NCBI RefSeq assembly: GCF_001905505.1
Contig: NZ_LIPG01000009.1
Coordinates: 92,727 to 156,726 of the forward strand
Reading direction: 5' to 3'
Length of the DNA stretch: 64,000 nucleotides
From: Streptomyces sp. CB02058
GTDB lineage: Bacteria > Actinomycetota > Actinomycetes > Streptomycetales > Streptomycetaceae
The translations under genes and the position numbers were made by a program. The notes under the pieces are model-generated. The model made no database searches and had not been told where the DNA came from. It saw only the letters and a program-made list of their open reading frames with translations. This document shows, in pieces, positions 62,956-64,000 of the stretch. Positions within the stretch are counted from its first letter, which is position 1. Each line of letters opens with the position of its first letter.

Positions 62956-63969
62956 TCATTCGTGGGACCGGTTGGCAACCGCCGGAACGGAATTGCGGCG
63001 GTCGGACAGTTCCTGGGCGAACCTGAGCCAGATGTCCGAGCATTTCAGGGCCACTTCCGCCACGACGTCCGTGCAGTGCGGCGGGACGGCGTCGATCTGC
63101 CTCCGCCACGCCTCGTCGGTGAAGAAATGGGAGTGGAGCCAGCGGAGGAAATCGCGGCCCGCTTCCGAATTCCGCAGGGCCGGATCGGCGGCGAGGCTGC
63201 GCAGGAGGTCCAGGGAGCTGCGCGACGCCGCGGGCCGCACCGGACGCCTGAGGGCGCGCTGCTGTGGGCGGCGGCCAGGACCGGTTGCGCCGCCGCCCGC
63301 GGAGGGGGCCTCCTGGAGGCCGGGCGCCCGCGGGGAGGGGACGTCCGGCCGGGGCGCGGGCACGGCCCCCGCGCCCCGAGGCTGCCGGGGCACCTCGGGG
63401 AGAAGGTGCCCCGGCGTGTTGGGGCCCTGGGCGCCGGCTTCCGGCGCCGGTTCGGGCGGGAGCGGCACGGCCTCCAGGGGCCCCCGGCGTGCGGAGGCGC
63501 GTGTGCGCGGGGGTTCGGGGGCCGAACGTCGGCGCGCCTCGGCCACGGTCTTGGCGTAGAGGCCGGTGTACAGGGCGACGCTCCGGTTGGGCATGGCGGG
63601 GAAGGCGGCGAGGATGCGCAGGGCTGCCGCCTTGCGGTCGGCGAGCGACAGGGGCAGGCCGTGGGCGATGTTCCGGGCGACCGCCTGGATGAACGCCTCG
63701 TTGTCGTCCCCGTCGAAGAACTGGGCGTCGATGACGTCCAGTCCGGCGATGACCGCCGCCCTGACCCGGTGCATTCCGTCGATCACCCGCATGGTGGGGC
63801 GGTGGACCAGTATCGGCGGAAGCATTGCGTGAACTTCGGCAAGTTTCCGTGCATGGGCTTCGTCGATCCCCGAGAGGCGAGGCGAATCCGCGGGCACGAG
63901 TTCCGCGACCGGCACAGGCCGGGTGAAGTGGGGAGGAAGTCCCATGACGCCGTCGACAGAGCTTTTCAT
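62956..63969 (-). CDS. StrR/NovG-type ParB-domain pathway regulator
   Basis: ATG at 63969 has GGAGGGCC upstream; 337 residues. The N-terminal ParB-like domain is that of StrR: SPRLSGIDEAHARKLAEV, LPPILVHRPTMRVIDGMHRV and FFDGDDNEAFIQAVARNIAH, then GLPLSLADRKAAALRILAA and a putative HTH. A long Pro/Ala/Arg-rich linker (~155-250) and a C-terminal LLRSLAADPALRNSEAGRDF region follow. StrR relatives activate antibiotic clusters. It is 27 bp upstream of the AraC gene. Confidence 0.88.
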   Translation of the reverse strand: MKSSVDGVMGLPPHFTRPVPVAELVPADSPRLSGIDEAHARKLAEVHAMLPPILVHRPTMRVIDGMHRVRAAVIAGLDVIDAQFFDGDDNEAFIQAVARNIAHGLPLSLADRKAAALRILAAFPAMPNRSVALYTGLYAKTVAEARRRSAPEPPRTRASARRGPLEAVPLPPEPAPEAGAQGPNTPGHLLPEVPRQPRGAGAVPAPRPDVPSPRAPGLQEAPSAGGGATGPGRRPQQRALRRPVRPAASRSSLDLLRSLAADPALRNSEAGRDFLRWLHSHFFTDEAWRRQIDAVPPHCTDVVAEVALKCSDIWLRFAQELSDRRNSVPAVANRSHE

Positions 63970-64000
63970 GAGGCCCTCCAGTCAGGGGGCACCGATACGC

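Noticed and set aside
43245..63969. An enediyne PKS, PPTase or NRPS module inside the window
   Set aside because: No large synthase, carrier protein or ketosynthase sequence is present. The enediyne idea rests on tailoring genes only.

Overview
The window is high-GC actinobacterial DNA, almost certainly from a Streptomyces. The evidence is the strong third-position G/C bias, the frequent GTG starts, and several recognisable Streptomyces families: DUF6233, regulators with an XRE head and TPR-like tail, a venezuelin-type lanthipeptide, and a StrR-type regulator. Very little core metabolism is present. This is accessory DNA full of broken mobile-element genes, followed by a large part of a secondary-metabolite cluster.

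Region by region. 1-5.2 kb: a truncated tyrosine recombinase, a HAD-like gene, small orphan genes, an Imm1-type immunity gene and decayed polymorphic-toxin tips. 5.2-10.4 kb: a complete class IV lanthipeptide cluster on the minus strand (LanL synthetase, precursor, ABC ATPase, permease). 10.4-14.5 kb: a 263-bp inverted-repeat element carrying a tRNA-like fold on an over-long stem, a perfect 36-bp palindrome, a secreted protein, an orphan type I-E CRISPR array of eight or nine repeats without cas genes, and a frameshifted regulator. 14.5-26.7 kb: single-gene accessory functions (MBL hydrolases, GNAT, XRE and HATPase pair, NUDIX, arylamine N-acetyltransferase, MerR with its operator, SDR with WYL regulator, AlkZ-like protein). 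26.7-28.7 kb: a chopped MFS/monooxygenase fragment abutting the tail of a secreted-protein gene. 28.8-34.6 kb: two tandem copies of a two-gene module, each a small glycine-rich protein followed by a STAND NTPase with TPRs. Both proteins carry the same short SQVLG motif. This resembles NLR/amyloid-signalling immunity and is the best candidate for a little-described system here. 34.6-41.6 kb: a recombinase with a nested inverted-repeat region, a TetR/alcohol dehydrogenase pair, a membrane-anchored Mrr-type nuclease, and Tn3, resolvase and IS3 scraps. 41.6-43.0 kb: a CaiB/BaiF-type CoA transferase.

43.2-64.0 kb is the edge of a biosynthetic cluster. It has four SgcJ/EcaC (SnoaL-like) proteins, one of them duplicated almost exactly. 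It also has a DHA2 exporter, an acyl-CoA-dehydrogenase-like flavoenzyme, a glycosyltransferase, an O-methyltransferase, an HpaB-type aromatic hydroxylase, a P450, UDP-glucose dehydrogenase, UDP-glucuronate decarboxylase, an alcohol dehydrogenase, an FAD oxidoreductase, a TIM-barrel-like protein, a thiol peroxidase, a sugar C-methyltransferase, and AraC and StrR-type regulators. The sugar genes predict an NDP-linked, C-methylated pentose, and the oxidases and methyltransferase predict a tailored aromatic group. The combination recalls enediyne clusters such as maduropeptin or C-1027, but no PKS or NRPS core lies in the window, so the product class is an inference. The cluster appears to continue beyond the right edge.
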